Source: Pseudomonas synxantha BG33R
GTDB taxonomy: Bacteria > Pseudomonadota > Gammaproteobacteria > Pseudomonadales > Pseudomonadaceae
NCBI RefSeq assembly: GCF_000263715.2
Contig: NZ_CM001514.1
Coordinates: 5,952,498-6,016,497 of the forward strand
Direction of reading: 5' to 3'
Length of the DNA: 64,000 bases
The translations under genes were made by a program, and so were the position numbers. Positions 37,469-47,261 of this stretch are shown piece after piece; positions within the stretch are counted from its first letter, which is position 1, and the number at the start of each line of letters is the position of its first letter. The notes beneath the pieces were generated by a model. The model was not told the DNA's origin, searched no databases, and saw only the letters and a program-made list of their open reading frames with translations.

Positions 37469-38833
37469 TCAGCCCTGCAATGCCGCCAACGTCAGGTCCA
37501 GGCAATGACGGGCCTTGGTCACCAGCTCGTCGATTTCTGCCTGGCTGATCACCAGCGGCGGCGAAATGATCATGGTGTCGCCCACGGCGCGCATGATCAG
37601 GCCATTCTCGAAGCAGAAGGTTCGGCAGATCATGCCGGCGCCCTTGCCTTCATGACGCTTGCGCGTGGCCTTGTCCTGCACCAGCTCGATCGCACCGAGC
37701 ATACCCACGCCGCGCACTTCGCCCACCAGCGGGTGGTCAGCCAGCTCCCTCAGACGTTTCTGCAAATACGGTGCCGTTTCGTCGTGTACACGGCTGACGA
37801 TTTTTTCATCGCGCAGGATACGGATGTTTTCCAGGGCCACAGCCGCGGCGACCGGGTGGCCGGAGTAGGTAAAACCGTGGTTGAAATCGCCCCCTTCGTT
37901 GAGCACCGCCACCACTTCGTCGCGCACGATCAGGCCGCCCATGGGCACGTAGCCTGAGGTCAGCCCCTTGGCGATGGTCATCATGTGTGGCTTGAGGTCG
38001 TAGAAATCGCTACCGAACCACTCACCGGTACGGCCGAAACCGCAGATCACTTCGTCGGCGACAAACAGGATGTCGTACTTGGCGAGAATTTCCTTGATGC
38101 GCGGCCAGTAGGTGGCGGGTGGCACGATCACGCCACCAGCTCCCTGGATCGGCTCGGCGATAAAGGCGCCGACGTTGTCCACGCCCAACTCCAGAATCTT
38201 CTCTTCCAGCTGGTTGGCGGCCCAGATCCCGAACTCTTCAGGGCTCATGTCGCCGCCTTCGCCAAACCAGTAGGGTTGAGCGATGTGGGTGATGCCCGGG
38301 ATAGGCAGGTCGCCCTGCTCATGCATATAGGTCATGCCACCCAGGCTGGCGCCGGCCATGGTAGAACCGTGGTAGCCGTTCTTGCGGGCAATGATGGTTT
38401 TCTTGTTCGGCTGGCCCTTGATCGCCCAGTAGTGGCGGACCATGCGCAACATGGTGTCGTTGCCTTCGGAGCCGGAGCCGGTGAAGAACACATGGTTCAT
38501 GCCGGCGGGCGCGACTTCGGAAATGACTTTGGCCAGTTCAAGCACCGGCGGGTGAGCGGTCTGGAAGAACAGGTTGTAGTACGGCAGCTCTTTCATCTGT
38601 TTGGCGGCGGCGTCAGCCAGTTCGTCGCGACCATAGCCGATCGCCACGCACCACAGGCCGGCCATGCCGTCGAGGATCTTGTTGCCTTCGCTGTCCCACA
38701 GGTAAACACCGTGGGCTTTGGTGATGATCCTTGGGCCTTTCTCTTTCAATTGCTTGAAATCGCTGAACGGCGCCAGGTGGTGATCATTGCTCAAGGCTTG
38801 CCATTCACGGGTTTGCGGGTTGTTGCTGGACAT
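37469..38833 (-). CDS. spuC: Polyamine:pyruvate aminotransferase SpuC
   Basis: A 454-residue class III PLP aminotransferase that moves an amino group from putrescine or related polyamines to pyruvate. The PLP Lys289 is in IAKGLTSGYVPMGG, the Asp of the ring contact is in FVADEVICGFGRTGEW, and GSGSEGNDTMLRMVRHYW binds the phosphate. It lies between spuB and spuD in the polyamine operon. The stop is 134 bases before the spuD start. Confidence 0.94.
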   Translation of the reverse strand: MSSNNPQTREWQALSNDHHLAPFSDFKQLKEKGPRIITKAHGVYLWDSEGNKILDGMAGLWCVAIGYGRDELADAAAKQMKELPYYNLFFQTAHPPVLELAKVISEVAPAGMNHVFFTGSGSEGNDTMLRMVRHYWAIKGQPNKKTIIARKNGYHGSTMAGASLGGMTYMHEQGDLPIPGITHIAQPYWFGEGGDMSPEEFGIWAANQLEEKILELGVDNVGAFIAEPIQGAGGVIVPPATYWPRIKEILAKYDILFVADEVICGFGRTGEWFGSDFYDLKPHMMTIAKGLTSGYVPMGGLIVRDEVVAVLNEGGDFNHGFTYSGHPVAAAVALENIRILRDEKIVSRVHDETAPYLQKRLRELADHPLVGEVRGVGMLGAIELVQDKATRKRHEGKGAGMICRTFCFENGLIMRAVGDTMIISPPLVISQAEIDELVTKARHCLDLTLAALQG

Positions 38834-38891
38834 ACCAATCTCCTAGACTTTTCAGTGAAGGGCGCGCCGTTTGAAGGACGCGCCCGGCGCA

Positions 38892-40250
38892 TCAGACGGC
38901 GAAGAGCAGGAATTCCCGCTCCCACGAACTGATCACGCGCTTGAAGTTTTCATGCTCGGCCCGCTTGACCGCGACGTAGCCTGTGATGAACTTTTGCCCC
39001 AGGTATTTCTCGATGGTCTTGCTGTTTTCCATACGCTCAAGGGCATCTTCGATGGTCAACGGCAAGCGCAGGTTGCGGCGCTCGTAACCACGGCCGACTA
39101 CTGGCGCGCTCGGGTTGTGGCCTTCGACCATGCCGATGTAGCCGCACAGCAGGCTGGCGGCAATCGCCAGGTAGGGGTTGGCATCGGCGCCCGGCAGGCG
39201 GTTCTCCACGCGGCGGTTCTGTGGGCCGGCATCCGGTACGCGCAGGCCGACGGTGCGGTTCTCTTCGCCCCACTCCACGTTCACCGGCGCCGAGGTGTCG
39301 GGCAGGAAGCGGCGGAACGAGTTCACGTTCGGGGCGAACAGCGGCAGCAATTCAGGTATGAACTTCTGCAGGCCACCAATGTGGTTGAGAAACAGCTGGC
39401 TCATGGTCCCATCTTCATTGGAGAAGACGTTCTTGCCGGTGGCGATGTCGATGATGCTCTGGTGCAGGTGCATCGCGCTGCCGGGCTCGCCGGTCATCGG
39501 CTTGGCCATGAAGGTGGCAGCCACGTCGTGCTTGAGCGCGGCTTCACGCATGGTGCGCTTGAACACCAGGATCTGGTCGGCCAGGGACAGGGCATCGCCG
39601 TGACGGAAGTTGATTTCCATCTGTGCGGTACCGTCTTCGTGGATCAGGGTGTCGAGGTCCAGCTCCTGCAGTTCGCACCAGTCGTAGACGTCTTCGAACA
39701 GCGGGTCGAATTCGTTGGCTGCTTCTATAGAGAAAGACTGGCGGCCAGTCTCCGGGCGCCCGGAACGGCCAATCGGCGGTTGCAGCGGAAAGTCCGGGTC
39801 TTCGCAACGCTTGGTCAGGTAGAACTCCATCTCCGGCGCCACGATGGGCTGCCAGCCGCGGTCGGAGTAGAGTTTGAGGACTTTCTTGAGCACGTTGCGC
39901 GGCGACAGCTCGATCGGGTTGCCTTGCTTGTCGTAGGTGTCGTGGATCACCTGGGCAGTCGGCTCGATGGCCCAGGGCACCAGGAATACCGCGTTCTGGT
40001 CGGGGCGGCAGATCATGTCGATGTCGGCCGGGTCGAGCAATTCGTAATAGATGTCGTCCTCGACATAGTCGCCGGTCACGGTCTGCAACAGAACGCTTTC
40101 GGGCAGGCGCATGCCTTTTTCGGCGATGAACTTGTTGGTCGGCGAGATCTTGCCCCGGGTAATACCGGTGAGGTCGCCAATCATGCATTCGACTTCTGTG
40201 ATCTTGTGGTCTTTCAACCAATCGGTGAGCTGGTCGAGGTTGTTACTCAT
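38892..40250 (-). CDS. spuB: Gamma-glutamylpolyamine synthetase SpuB (glutamine synthetase family)
   Basis: A 452-residue ATP-dependent ligase of the glutamine synthetase fold that joins glutamate to a polyamine. Visible are EMEFYLTKR, the ATP-site FMAKPMTGEPGSAMHLHQSI, NRRVENRLPGADANPYL, and a final REFLLFAV. The tyrosine loop used for adenylylation of true glutamine synthetase is absent. First gene of the spuBCDEFGH unit, divergent from spuI, with a long gap between. Confidence 0.93.
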   Translation of the reverse strand: MSNNLDQLTDWLKDHKITEVECMIGDLTGITRGKISPTNKFIAEKGMRLPESVLLQTVTGDYVEDDIYYELLDPADIDMICRPDQNAVFLVPWAIEPTAQVIHDTYDKQGNPIELSPRNVLKKVLKLYSDRGWQPIVAPEMEFYLTKRCEDPDFPLQPPIGRSGRPETGRQSFSIEAANEFDPLFEDVYDWCELQELDLDTLIHEDGTAQMEINFRHGDALSLADQILVFKRTMREAALKHDVAATFMAKPMTGEPGSAMHLHQSIIDIATGKNVFSNEDGTMSQLFLNHIGGLQKFIPELLPLFAPNVNSFRRFLPDTSAPVNVEWGEENRTVGLRVPDAGPQNRRVENRLPGADANPYLAIAASLLCGYIGMVEGHNPSAPVVGRGYERRNLRLPLTIEDALERMENSKTIEKYLGQKFITGYVAVKRAEHENFKRVISSWEREFLLFAV

Positions 40251-40847
40251 AAATGCCTCTGGGCTGGGTTTCCTGGCATCCGTTAAAAGCCAGGCGTTGG
40301 TTGACGCAGCATCCGCGTCGTTTGTTCATTCAGGGTAGGAGCTTACCTGCCATTTGCCCATGGGTTGCATTCCTCACGCCAAAGTTGTGCAGAATCATGA
40401 TCGGCACGGCGAATATGGGCGGGTGGGTGGCGCAGGCGTTGGCAAAGAGGAGGTCGGACGGGCCGTCAAGAATATTGGCCGGTGCGTGAGCATTCACGCG
40501 GGACGAACGGACTGCGCACAATGTGTGGCGCAAGCACGCAGAGACGCCGAATGGCGGCAGGTGAAACATGAAGCACCCCGGTATTATTGCTGTTATGGGT
40601 TTGAATCGAGCTTAGCCTTGTTCATTTTTTTACACAACACCCCCGTAAAAAATACAACACGGCCCGCTCAAGCCTGCAGGTCCAAAGACCTTTAAACCCA
40701 AAAAACCGCCCCAAAAAGCCCCAAAAAAGCCTTCATGGCGCTTTTTTAGGGCAAAAAATGCCTCGCTTGACTTCGGCAAGCCGTTCGGGTTGACTGAAAC
40801 CAGAAAAGATCAATGATTGATATTTTTAACAACAAAGGTGTTGCATC
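40251..40847. other. Divergent spuB / spuI intergenic region (no spuA)
   Basis: This 597-base gap should hold the promoters of both polyamine arms. The part nearest spuI is rich in A and T runs, includes an imperfect inverted repeat (40718-40731 against 40738-40752, GCCCCAAAAAAGCC and its near complement) and two TTGACT boxes (40767 and 40790). No convincing -10 partner or sigma-54 site was found. No protein gene is visible; in particular spuA, a class I glutamine amidotransferase of about 250 residues, is absent. Confidence 0.65.
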
Positions 40848-42224
40848 ATGTCGGTACCCCCGCGTGCCGTTCAGCTTAACGAAGCGAACGCGTTCCTTAA
40901 GGATCATCCTGAGGTTCTGTACGTAGACCTTCTAATTGCGGATATGAATGGTGTGGTGCGCGGCAAGCGCATCGAACGCACCAGCCTCCACAAGGTTTAC
41001 GAGAAGGGCATTAACCTGCCTGCCTCTTTATTTGCCCTGGATATCAATGGCTCGACGGTGGAAAGCACCGGCCTGGGCCTGGACATCGGTGATGCTGACC
41101 GAATCTGTTATCCAATCCCCGACACCCTGTGCAATGAACCCTGGCAAAAGCGCCCTACCGCGCAATTGCTGATGACCATGCACGAACTTGAAGGTGAACC
41201 TTTCTTCGCCGACCCGCGCGAAGTGCTCCGCCAAGTTGTAAGCAAGTTTGACGACCTCGGTCTGACCATCTGCGCCGCCTTCGAGCTTGAGTTCTACCTG
41301 ATCGACCAGGAGAACGTGAACGGCCGCCCACAACCGCCCCGCTCGCCGATCTCCGGCAAACGCCCGCACTCGACACAGGTCTACCTGATCGACGACCTCG
41401 ACGAATACGTCGACTGCCTCCAGGACATTCTGGAAGGTGCCAAGGAGCAAGGCATTCCGGCCGATGCCATCGTCAAGGAAAGTGCCCCGGCGCAGTTCGA
41501 AGTGAACCTGCACCACGTGGCCGACCCGATCAAGGCCTGCGACTACGCAGTACTGCTCAAGCGCCTGATCAAGAACATCGCCTACGACCATGAGATGGAC
41601 ACCACCTTCATGGCCAAGCCTTACCCAGGGCAGGCAGGCAATGGGTTGCACGTACACATCTCCATTCTGGACAAGGACGGCAAGAACATCTTTGCCAGCG
41701 AGGATCCCGAGCAGAACGCCGCATTGCGTCACGCGATCGGCGGTGTGCTGGAGACCCTGCCCGCCCAAATGGCGTTCCTGTGCCCCAACGTCAACTCCTA
41801 CCGTCGTTTCGGCGCGCAGTTCTATGTGCCGAACTCGCCGTGCTGGGGCCTGGACAACCGCACCGTAGCCATTCGCGTCCCCACCGGCTCGTCCGATGCC
41901 GTGCGTATCGAACACCGCGTGGCCGGTGCCGATGCCAACCCTTATCTGCTGATGGCTTCGGTCCTGGCGGGTGTACACCACGGTCTGACCAACAAGATCG
42001 AACCGGGCGCTCCGGTGGAAGGCAACAGCTACGAGCAGAACGAGCAAAGCCTGCCGAACAACCTGCGCGATGCCCTGCGCGAGTTGGACGACAGCGAGGT
42101 GATGGCCAAGTACATCGATCCTAAATACATCGATATCTTTGTTGCCTGTAAGGAAAGTGAGCTGGAAGAGTTTGAACACTCCATCTCCGACCTTGAGTAC
42201 AACTGGTACCTGCATACCGTTTAA
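40848..42224 (+). CDS. spuI: Gamma-glutamylpolyamine synthetase SpuI (glutamine synthetase family)
   Basis: A 458-residue relative of SpuB (AAFELEFYLIDQEN, FMAKPYPGQAGNGLHVHISIL, RIEHRVAGADANPYL). It glutamylates diamines or polyamines, a step of the gamma-glutamyl catabolic route. Its divergent position from spuBCDEFGH matches the published spuABCDEFGH-spuI arrangement of P. aeruginosa. A rho-independent terminator follows its stop. Confidence 0.93.
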   Translation: MSVPPRAVQLNEANAFLKDHPEVLYVDLLIADMNGVVRGKRIERTSLHKVYEKGINLPASLFALDINGSTVESTGLGLDIGDADRICYPIPDTLCNEPWQKRPTAQLLMTMHELEGEPFFADPREVLRQVVSKFDDLGLTICAAFELEFYLIDQENVNGRPQPPRSPISGKRPHSTQVYLIDDLDEYVDCLQDILEGAKEQGIPADAIVKESAPAQFEVNLHHVADPIKACDYAVLLKRLIKNIAYDHEMDTTFMAKPYPGQAGNGLHVHISILDKDGKNIFASEDPEQNAALRHAIGGVLETLPAQMAFLCPNVNSYRRFGAQFYVPNSPCWGLDNRTVAIRVPTGSSDAVRIEHRVAGADANPYLLMASVLAGVHHGLTNKIEPGAPVEGNSYEQNEQSLPNNLRDALRELDDSEVMAKYIDPKYIDIFVACKESELEEFEHSISDLEYNWYLHTV

Positions 42225-42242
42225 GCGGTGGCGGCATTGAAG

Positions 42243-42277
42243 AAGCGCCACAGGCTTAGGGTCGGTGGCGCTTTTTT
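42243..42277 (+). terminator. Terminator of spuI
   Basis: A 9-base stem AAGCGCCAC (42243-42251) / GTGGCGCTT (42265-42273) is followed by six T, 18 bases after the spuI stop. Confidence 0.92.
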
Positions 42278-42309
42278 ATGGGCTTATTCCGGGAGACCGA
42301 ATTGGCCTC

Positions 42310-42397
42310 ATCGGGAGCAAGCCCCCTCCCACATTTAGATCTGTGAATACATTCAAAATGTGGGAGGGGCGGTGCGACGATTCGACTTGCTCCCGAT
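42310..42397. repeat. REP doublet, type A, second arm with insertion
   Basis: The left arm is standard type A. The right arm carries the same 15-base insertion (GGTGCGACGATTCGA) as the element at 19685. The spacer contains GATCTGTGAATACATTCAAA, shared with the type B doublet at 43094. Confidence 0.88.
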
Positions 42398-42461
42398 GGC
42401 GATTTGAAAGACAACACACCTCCCTGCTCATACAATGCCTGCTGCCTTGTAGGAGACTTCC

Positions 42462-43124
42462 ATGCCCACCCGCCCCGCCACTGCTCGCAAACCCCGCGCC
42501 CGCAGCCAGCCCCGGATCGACGCGATCCTGGACGCCGCCCGCGCCTTGCTGGCCGCCGAAGGCGTGGCCGGTTTGTCGATCTACAGCGTGGCCGAACGTG
42601 CGCACATTCCGCCGTCGTCGGTGTATCACTTCTTCGCCAGCGTGCCGGCATTGCTGGAAGCATTGACGGCGGATGTTCACGCAGCCTTCCGCGCCGCCAT
42701 CCAGGCGCCTATCGAGCATGAGTCACTCAGGCATTGGCGCGACCTGTCCTGCATCGTTGAACAACGCATGCTCAACGTTTACGACCAGGACGCGGCTGCA
42801 CGTCAGTTGATCCTGGCACAGCACGGGTTGACTGAGGTGACCCAGGCCGATCGTCAGCATGATCTGGAATTGGGCGACTTGATGCTGGAGGTCTTCAACC
42901 GCCATTTCGAAGTGCCGAGCTTGCCCAAGGACGTAGATGTATTTGCCCTGGCGCTGGAGTTGAGCGACCGCGTGTATGCGCGCTCGGTGCATCAGCATGG
43001 GCTGATTACGCCGCGTATGGCTGAGGAAGGAATGCGGGTGTTTGATGCCTATGTGGGGCTCTACTTACCCGCATATTTGTCCAAACGGGCCTCATCGCAG
43101 GCAAGCCAGCTCCCACATTTTTGA
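42462..43124 (+). CDS. TetR-family regulator (stop codon inside a REP)
   Basis: A 220-residue regulator. The helix-turn-helix lies at about residues 35-65 (SVAERAHIPPSSVYHFFA) and the rest is a helical ligand domain. AGGAG precedes the ATG. It follows spuI and precedes the ssu operon on the opposite strand, so it may control either; in P. putida a TetR gene sits beside ssuF (from memory). The last dozen residues (RASSQASQLPHF) and the stop are encoded by a type B REP element, so the natural C-terminus has been replaced or extended. Confidence 0.86.
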   Translation: MPTRPATARKPRARSQPRIDAILDAARALLAAEGVAGLSIYSVAERAHIPPSSVYHFFASVPALLEALTADVHAAFRAAIQAPIEHESLRHWRDLSCIVEQRMLNVYDQDAAARQLILAQHGLTEVTQADRQHDLELGDLMLEVFNRHFEVPSLPKDVDVFALALELSDRVYARSVHQHGLITPRMAEEGMRVFDAYVGLYLPAYLSKRASSQASQLPHF

Positions 43125-43166
43125 TCTGTGAATACATTCAAATGTGGGAGCTGGCTTGCCTGCGAT
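43094..43166. repeat. REP doublet, type B, overlapping the TetR gene end
   Basis: Two inverted type B elements. The first supplies the final codons and stop of the TetR gene. The spacer is almost the same as that of the type A doublet at 42310. Confidence 0.92.
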
Positions 43167-43189
43167 AGCGAGCTCAAGAGCGACGCGAA

Positions 43190-43405
43190 TCACAATTTTG
43201 CAATCGACACCTCAGTCGATTTCACAAAGGCAATCACTTCACTGCCAATCACCAGCTCCAGCTCTTTCACCGAGCGAGTGGTAATCACCGAAGTAACGAT
43301 GCCCGACGCCGTCTGCACATCGATCTCCGACAGCACGTCGCCAACCACGATTTCCTTGATGGTGCCTTTGAACTGGTTACGCACGTTGATGGCTTTAATA
43401 GTCAT
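43190..43405 (-). CDS. ssuF: SsuF, small molybdopterin-binding (TOBE) protein
   Basis: A 71-residue protein consisting of one TOBE/Mop domain (MTIKAINVRNQFKGTIKEIV to VKSTEVSIAKL), of the kind that binds molybdate or other oxyanions. It is the last gene of the pseudomonad ssuEADCBF operon, 19 bases after ssuB. In P. putida the gene is needed for growth on sulfonates and sulfate esters; the mechanism is not known. The ATG at 43405 is chosen, as upstream codons overlap ssuB. Confidence 0.9.
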   Translation of the reverse strand: MTIKAINVRNQFKGTIKEIVVGDVLSEIDVQTASGIVTSVITTRSVKELELVIGSEVIAFVKSTEVSIAKL

Positions 43406-43424
43406 GATGTTTTTCCTGTGTGGG

Positions 43425-44231
43425 TTATTGAGCCCAACGCAATTGCGTCGGCAGCGGTGAAACAGGTTCGGGTTCCGGCGGTGAGCCGGGCAGCGACAGC
43501 ACGCGGTTGAGCACCTCGGCCTCCAACGCGGCCAGGCGGTGTGAACCACGGGCCCGTGGGCGCGGCAGGTCGACGGCGAGGTCGAGGCCGATTTCGCCGT
43601 CTTCGATCAGAATCACACGGTCGGCAATCGCCACGGCTTCGCTGACATCGTGGGTCACCAGCAACACAGTGAAACCGTGCTTGCGCCAGAGGTTCTCGAT
43701 CAGTTGCTGCATCTCGATGCGGGTCAGGGCGTCCAGTGCGCCCAGCGGCTCATCGAGCAGCAACAGGCGCGGTTGGTGAATCAACGCGCGCGCCAGGGCC
43801 ACGCGCTGCTTCTGGCCACCGGACAAGGCCGCCGGCCATTCATTGGCGCGCTCGGCCAGGCCCACCGCTTCGAGGGCCTCCAGCGCCCTGGGGCGCCAGT
43901 TGCCCGTAAGGCCAAGGCCGACGTTGTCGATGATCTTTTTCCACGGCAGCAAACGCGCTTCCTGGAACATCAATCGTGTGTCTTCAATCGCCTCGTGCAG
44001 CGGCGCGGAGCCGGCCAGCAGCTCGCCGCCACTGGCCTTGTCCAGCCCCGCCAGCAGGCGCAACAAGGTACTCTTGCCGCAGCCGCTGCGACCGACCACG
44101 GCCACGAATTGACCGGCCGGAATATGCAGGTCGATGTCCTTGAGCACTTCGCGAGTGCCGAAGGATTTGCGCAACTTGCGCACCGCCAGGGGAATGCCCT
44201 TGAGCAGGCGCGGGGGTTGTTGAGCTGTCAT
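43425..44231 (-). CDS. ssuB: Alkanesulfonate ABC transporter ATPase SsuB
   Basis: A 268-residue ATPase of the nitrate/sulfonate class with Walker [17 protein letters not shown], signature [16 protein letters not shown], Walker [14 protein letters not shown] and switch region [15 protein letters not shown]. Its ATG overlaps the ssuC stop by four bases. It drives import of aliphatic sulfonates through SsuC. Confidence 0.94.
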   Translation of the reverse strand: MTAQQPPRLLKGIPLAVRKLRKSFGTREVLKDIDLHIPAGQFVAVVGRSGCGKSTLLRLLAGLDKASGGELLAGSAPLHEAIEDTRLMFQEARLLPWKKIIDNVGLGLTGNWRPRALEALEAVGLAERANEWPAALSGGQKQRVALARALIHQPRLLLLDEPLGALDALTRIEMQQLIENLWRKHGFTVLLVTHDVSEAVAIADRVILIEDGEIGLDLAVDLPRPRARGSHRLAALEAEVLNRVLSLPGSPPEPEPVSPLPTQLRWAQ

Positions 44232-45013
44232 GCCGCACCTCCTTTGACTTGATACGCCGGGTGCCAACGCAGCCATACCCGTTCCAGGCCACGCGCCGCC
44301 AGGTCGGCAAGTTTGCCGAGGATCGCGTACATCACGATGGCCAGCACCACCACATCGGTTTGCAGGAACTCACGGGCATTCATCGCCAGGTAACCGATGC
44401 CGGAACTGGCCGAGATGGTTTCCGCCACGATCAGCGTCAGCCACATAAAGCCCAGGGCAAAGCGCACGCCCACCAGGATCGACGGCAGCGCGCCAGGCAG
44501 GATGACTTGCCAGAACAGGCTAAACCCCGACAGGCCATAGCTGCGCGACATTTCCACCAGCGCCGGGTCGACGTTGCGGATACCGTGATAGGTGTTCAGG
44601 TAGATCGGGAACAACGTGCCCAGGGCCACCAGGAAAATCTTCGCGGTCTCGTCAATGCCGAACCACAGGATCACCAGCGGAATCAGCGCCAGGTGCGGCA
44701 CGTTGCGGATCATCTGCACCGAGCTGTCCAGCAGGCGCTCGCCCCACTTCGACAACCCGGTGATAAAGCCCAGGGCCAGGCCGATGCTGCCACCAATCAC
44801 AAAGCCCAGGCCGGCACGCCAGCCGCTGATGGCCAGGTGCGTCCAGATTTCGCCACTGACCACCAGGTTGACCCCGGCTTCGATCACAGCACTTGGCGCC
44901 GGCAAAATGCGCGTCGACAACCACCCCGCCGACACCGACAACTGCCACACCGCCAGCAACAAGATCGGCAGCACCCAGGGCGCCACGCGATGGCTGATTT
45001 TTTCAAAGTCCAT
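44228..45013 (-). CDS. ssuC: Alkanesulfonate ABC transporter permease SsuC
   Basis: A 261-residue inner-membrane permease with six helices and the docking motif [20 protein letters not shown]. It lies nine bases after ssuD and overlaps ssuB. Typical of the SsuC/TauC family. Confidence 0.94.
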   Translation of the reverse strand: MDFEKISHRVAPWVLPILLLAVWQLSVSAGWLSTRILPAPSAVIEAGVNLVVSGEIWTHLAISGWRAGLGFVIGGSIGLALGFITGLSKWGERLLDSSVQMIRNVPHLALIPLVILWFGIDETAKIFLVALGTLFPIYLNTYHGIRNVDPALVEMSRSYGLSGFSLFWQVILPGALPSILVGVRFALGFMWLTLIVAETISASSGIGYLAMNAREFLQTDVVVLAIVMYAILGKLADLAARGLERVWLRWHPAYQVKGGAA

Positions 45014-45022
45014 AACGGCGCC

Positions 45023-46171
45023 TCAACTCTGTGACGCAGCTTTGGGAAGGATGTCGTTGGCGACCATCTCGCCAAACGGGCTGACGTAACCGGCGCTTTT
45101 GGGCAACTCGGGACGTTCGATATCCAGATGCGGAAACAACAGTTCGGCGACCCGATACGACTCTTCCAGGTGTGGATAACCGGAGAAGATAAAGGTGTCG
45201 ATACCCAGGTCCGCGTATTCCTTGACCCGCGCTGCAACCGTCGGGCCATCGCCGACCAGCGCCGTGCCTGCTCCGCCACGCACCAGGCCAACGCCGGCCC
45301 ACAGGTTGGGGCTGACCTCCAGGTTGTCACGGCTGCCGCCATGCAAAGCGGCCATGCGTTGCTGACCGACCGAATCGAAACGCGCCAGGGACGCCTGGGC
45401 GCGGGCAATGGTGTCGTCGTCCAGATGGGAGATGAGTTTGTCGGCGGCTTTCCAGGCCTCTTCGTTGGTCTCGCGCACAATCACATGCAGGCGAATGCCG
45501 AAGCGCAGGGTACGCCCGAGTTTCTCGGCCTTGGCGCGAACCTGGGCGATTTTTTCCGCGACAGCAGCCGGTGGCTCACCCCAGGTCAGGACCATTTCCA
45601 CCTGCTCGGCTGCCAGGTCCTGGGCCGCTTCGGAGGAACCGCCGAAGTACAGCGGCGGGCGCGGTTGCTGGACCGGTGGGTAGAGCAGCTTGGCGCCTTT
45701 GACGCTGATGTGCTCGCCGTCGTAGTCCACGGTTTCGCCTTCCAGCACGCGGCGCCAGATGCGCGTGAACTCCACCGATGCCTGATAGCGTTCTTCGTGG
45801 CTGAGGAACAAGCCATCGCCAGCCAACTCTTCCGGGTCACCGCCAGTCACCAGGTTGAATAACGCACGACCACCGGACAACCGGTCCAGGGTGGCGGCCT
45901 GGCGTGCGGCCACCGTCGGGGAAATGATCCCGGGGCGCAGAGCAACCAGGAATTTCAAACGCTGGGTCACTGGAATCAGCGAGGCAGCCACCAGCCAAGA
46001 GTCTTCGCAGGAGCGACCGGTAGGGATCAACACCCCGCCGAAACCCAGGCGGTCAGCGGCCTGGGCCACTTGTTGCAAATAACCGTGATCGACGGCGCGA
46101 GCGCCTTCGGCAGTGCCAAGGTAATGGCCGTCGCCGTGGGTAGGCAGGAACCAGAAAATATTGAGGCTCAT
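45023..46171 (-). CDS. ssuD: FMNH2-dependent alkanesulfonate monooxygenase SsuD
   Basis: A 382-residue flavin-dependent TIM-barrel oxygenase that splits alkanesulfonates into aldehyde and sulfite. It starts [34 protein letters not shown] and YFGGSSEAA are conserved family stretches, and the C-terminal [20 protein letters not shown] closes the barrel. It uses FMNH2 supplied by SsuE. The start at 46171 gives the standard length; the frame to 46213 overlaps the ssuA end. Confidence 0.96.
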   Translation of the reverse strand: MSLNIFWFLPTHGDGHYLGTAEGARAVDHGYLQQVAQAADRLGFGGVLIPTGRSCEDSWLVAASLIPVTQRLKFLVALRPGIISPTVAARQAATLDRLSGGRALFNLVTGGDPEELAGDGLFLSHEERYQASVEFTRIWRRVLEGETVDYDGEHISVKGAKLLYPPVQQPRPPLYFGGSSEAAQDLAAEQVEMVLTWGEPPAAVAEKIAQVRAKAEKLGRTLRFGIRLHVIVRETNEEAWKAADKLISHLDDDTIARAQASLARFDSVGQQRMAALHGGSRDNLEVSPNLWAGVGLVRGGAGTALVGDGPTVAARVKEYADLGIDTFIFSGYPHLEESYRVAELLFPHLDIERPELPKSAGYVSPFGEMVANDILPKAASQS

Positions 46172-46196
46172 GGAGTTGTCTCCTGAAGGAATCGGA

Positions 46197-47165
46197 TTAC
46201 GGCGCTTTGGCAACCGCGGCGGGTGGCGTCCAGATCACGTCCTTGATGCTCAAGGGCTTGGGGATCAATTTGAGCTGGTAGAAGCTGTCGGCGATTTTCT
46301 GCTGGGCCGCGACCACTTCCGGGGTCAGGAACAACGCACCGTAGCCCTGGCGTTTCACCGAGGTCAGGGTAATGTCGGCGGGCAGGCCCAGCAGCGGTGC
46401 GACTTGTTCCGTGACTTCCTGCGGGTTGGCCTTGGACCACTCGCCCACCGCGCGCACTTCTTCCACCAACGCCCTGATCACTTCCGGGTGTTGCTCGGCG
46501 TAGGGTTTGGTGGCCAGGTAGAACTGATGGTTGTCGGCAATGCCGGTGCCGTCACGCAGGGTACGGGCTTGCAGTTGTTTCTCGGCGGCGGCCTGGTACG
46601 GGTCCCAGATCACCCAGGCATCCACACTGCCGCGCTCGAAGGCGGCACGGGCATCGGCAGGTGGCAGGAATACGGTTTTCACGTCGGTGTAGTTGAGGCC
46701 GGCATCTTCCAGGGCTCGCACCAGCAGGTAATGCACGTTGGAGCCTTTGTTGAGCACCACCTTTTTGCCTTTGAGCTCGGCGACCGATTTGATCGGTGAG
46801 TCTTTGGGCACCAGGATCGCTTCACTGGTGGGCGCTGGCGGTTCGTAGGCGACGTAAACCAAGTCGGCGCCGGCTGCCTGGGCAAACACCGGCGGGGTTT
46901 CACCGGTGACGCCGAAGTCGATGGAGCCGACATTCAGGCCCTCAAGCAATTGCGGGCCACCGGGGAACTCGGTCCACTGCACCTGCACACCTTGGGCGGC
47001 CAGGCGTTTTTCCAGGGTGCCCTTGGCCTTGAGCAGCACCAGGGTGCCGTACTTCTGATAACCGATCCGCAGGGTCTCGGCGGCTTGGGCTTGAACGATG
47101 GCGCCGAAGGACACAGCCGCAGCAAACAGTGCGACCAGACCACGACGCAAGATGACAGTGCGCAT
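46197..47165 (-). CDS. ssuA: Alkanesulfonate-binding periplasmic protein SsuA
   Basis: A 322-residue binding protein with a signal peptide (residues 1-28, ending VQAQA) and [20 protein letters not shown], a typical sulfonate-binding start. It delivers sulfonates to SsuBC. It lies between ssuE and ssuD. Confidence 0.94.
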   Translation of the reverse strand: MRTVILRRGLVALFAAAVSFGAIVQAQAAETLRIGYQKYGTLVLLKAKGTLEKRLAAQGVQVQWTEFPGGPQLLEGLNVGSIDFGVTGETPPVFAQAAGADLVYVAYEPPAPTSEAILVPKDSPIKSVAELKGKKVVLNKGSNVHYLLVRALEDAGLNYTDVKTVFLPPADARAAFERGSVDAWVIWDPYQAAAEKQLQARTLRDGTGIADNHQFYLATKPYAEQHPEVIRALVEEVRAVGEWSKANPQEVTEQVAPLLGLPADITLTSVKRQGYGALFLTPEVVAAQQKIADSFYQLKLIPKPLSIKDVIWTPPAAVAKAP

Positions 47166-47261
47166 GGCGCTCTCTCCACAGTTGCGATTAGGGTTTTGGC
47201 TGCACCTGCTTGGCCGTTGGCGGCTGAGTAAGGTGAGTGTTTCTCGATTCGGGGGTAAGGC

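Noticed and set aside
40330..40695. Open frames in the spuB/spuI gap as a possible small gene or spuA remnant
   Set aside because: They lack ribosome sites and do not resemble a glutamine amidotransferase or any known family.
42256..42663. Open frame on the minus strand through the REP and TetR start
   Set aside because: It is built largely from REP sequence and antisense TetR codons.
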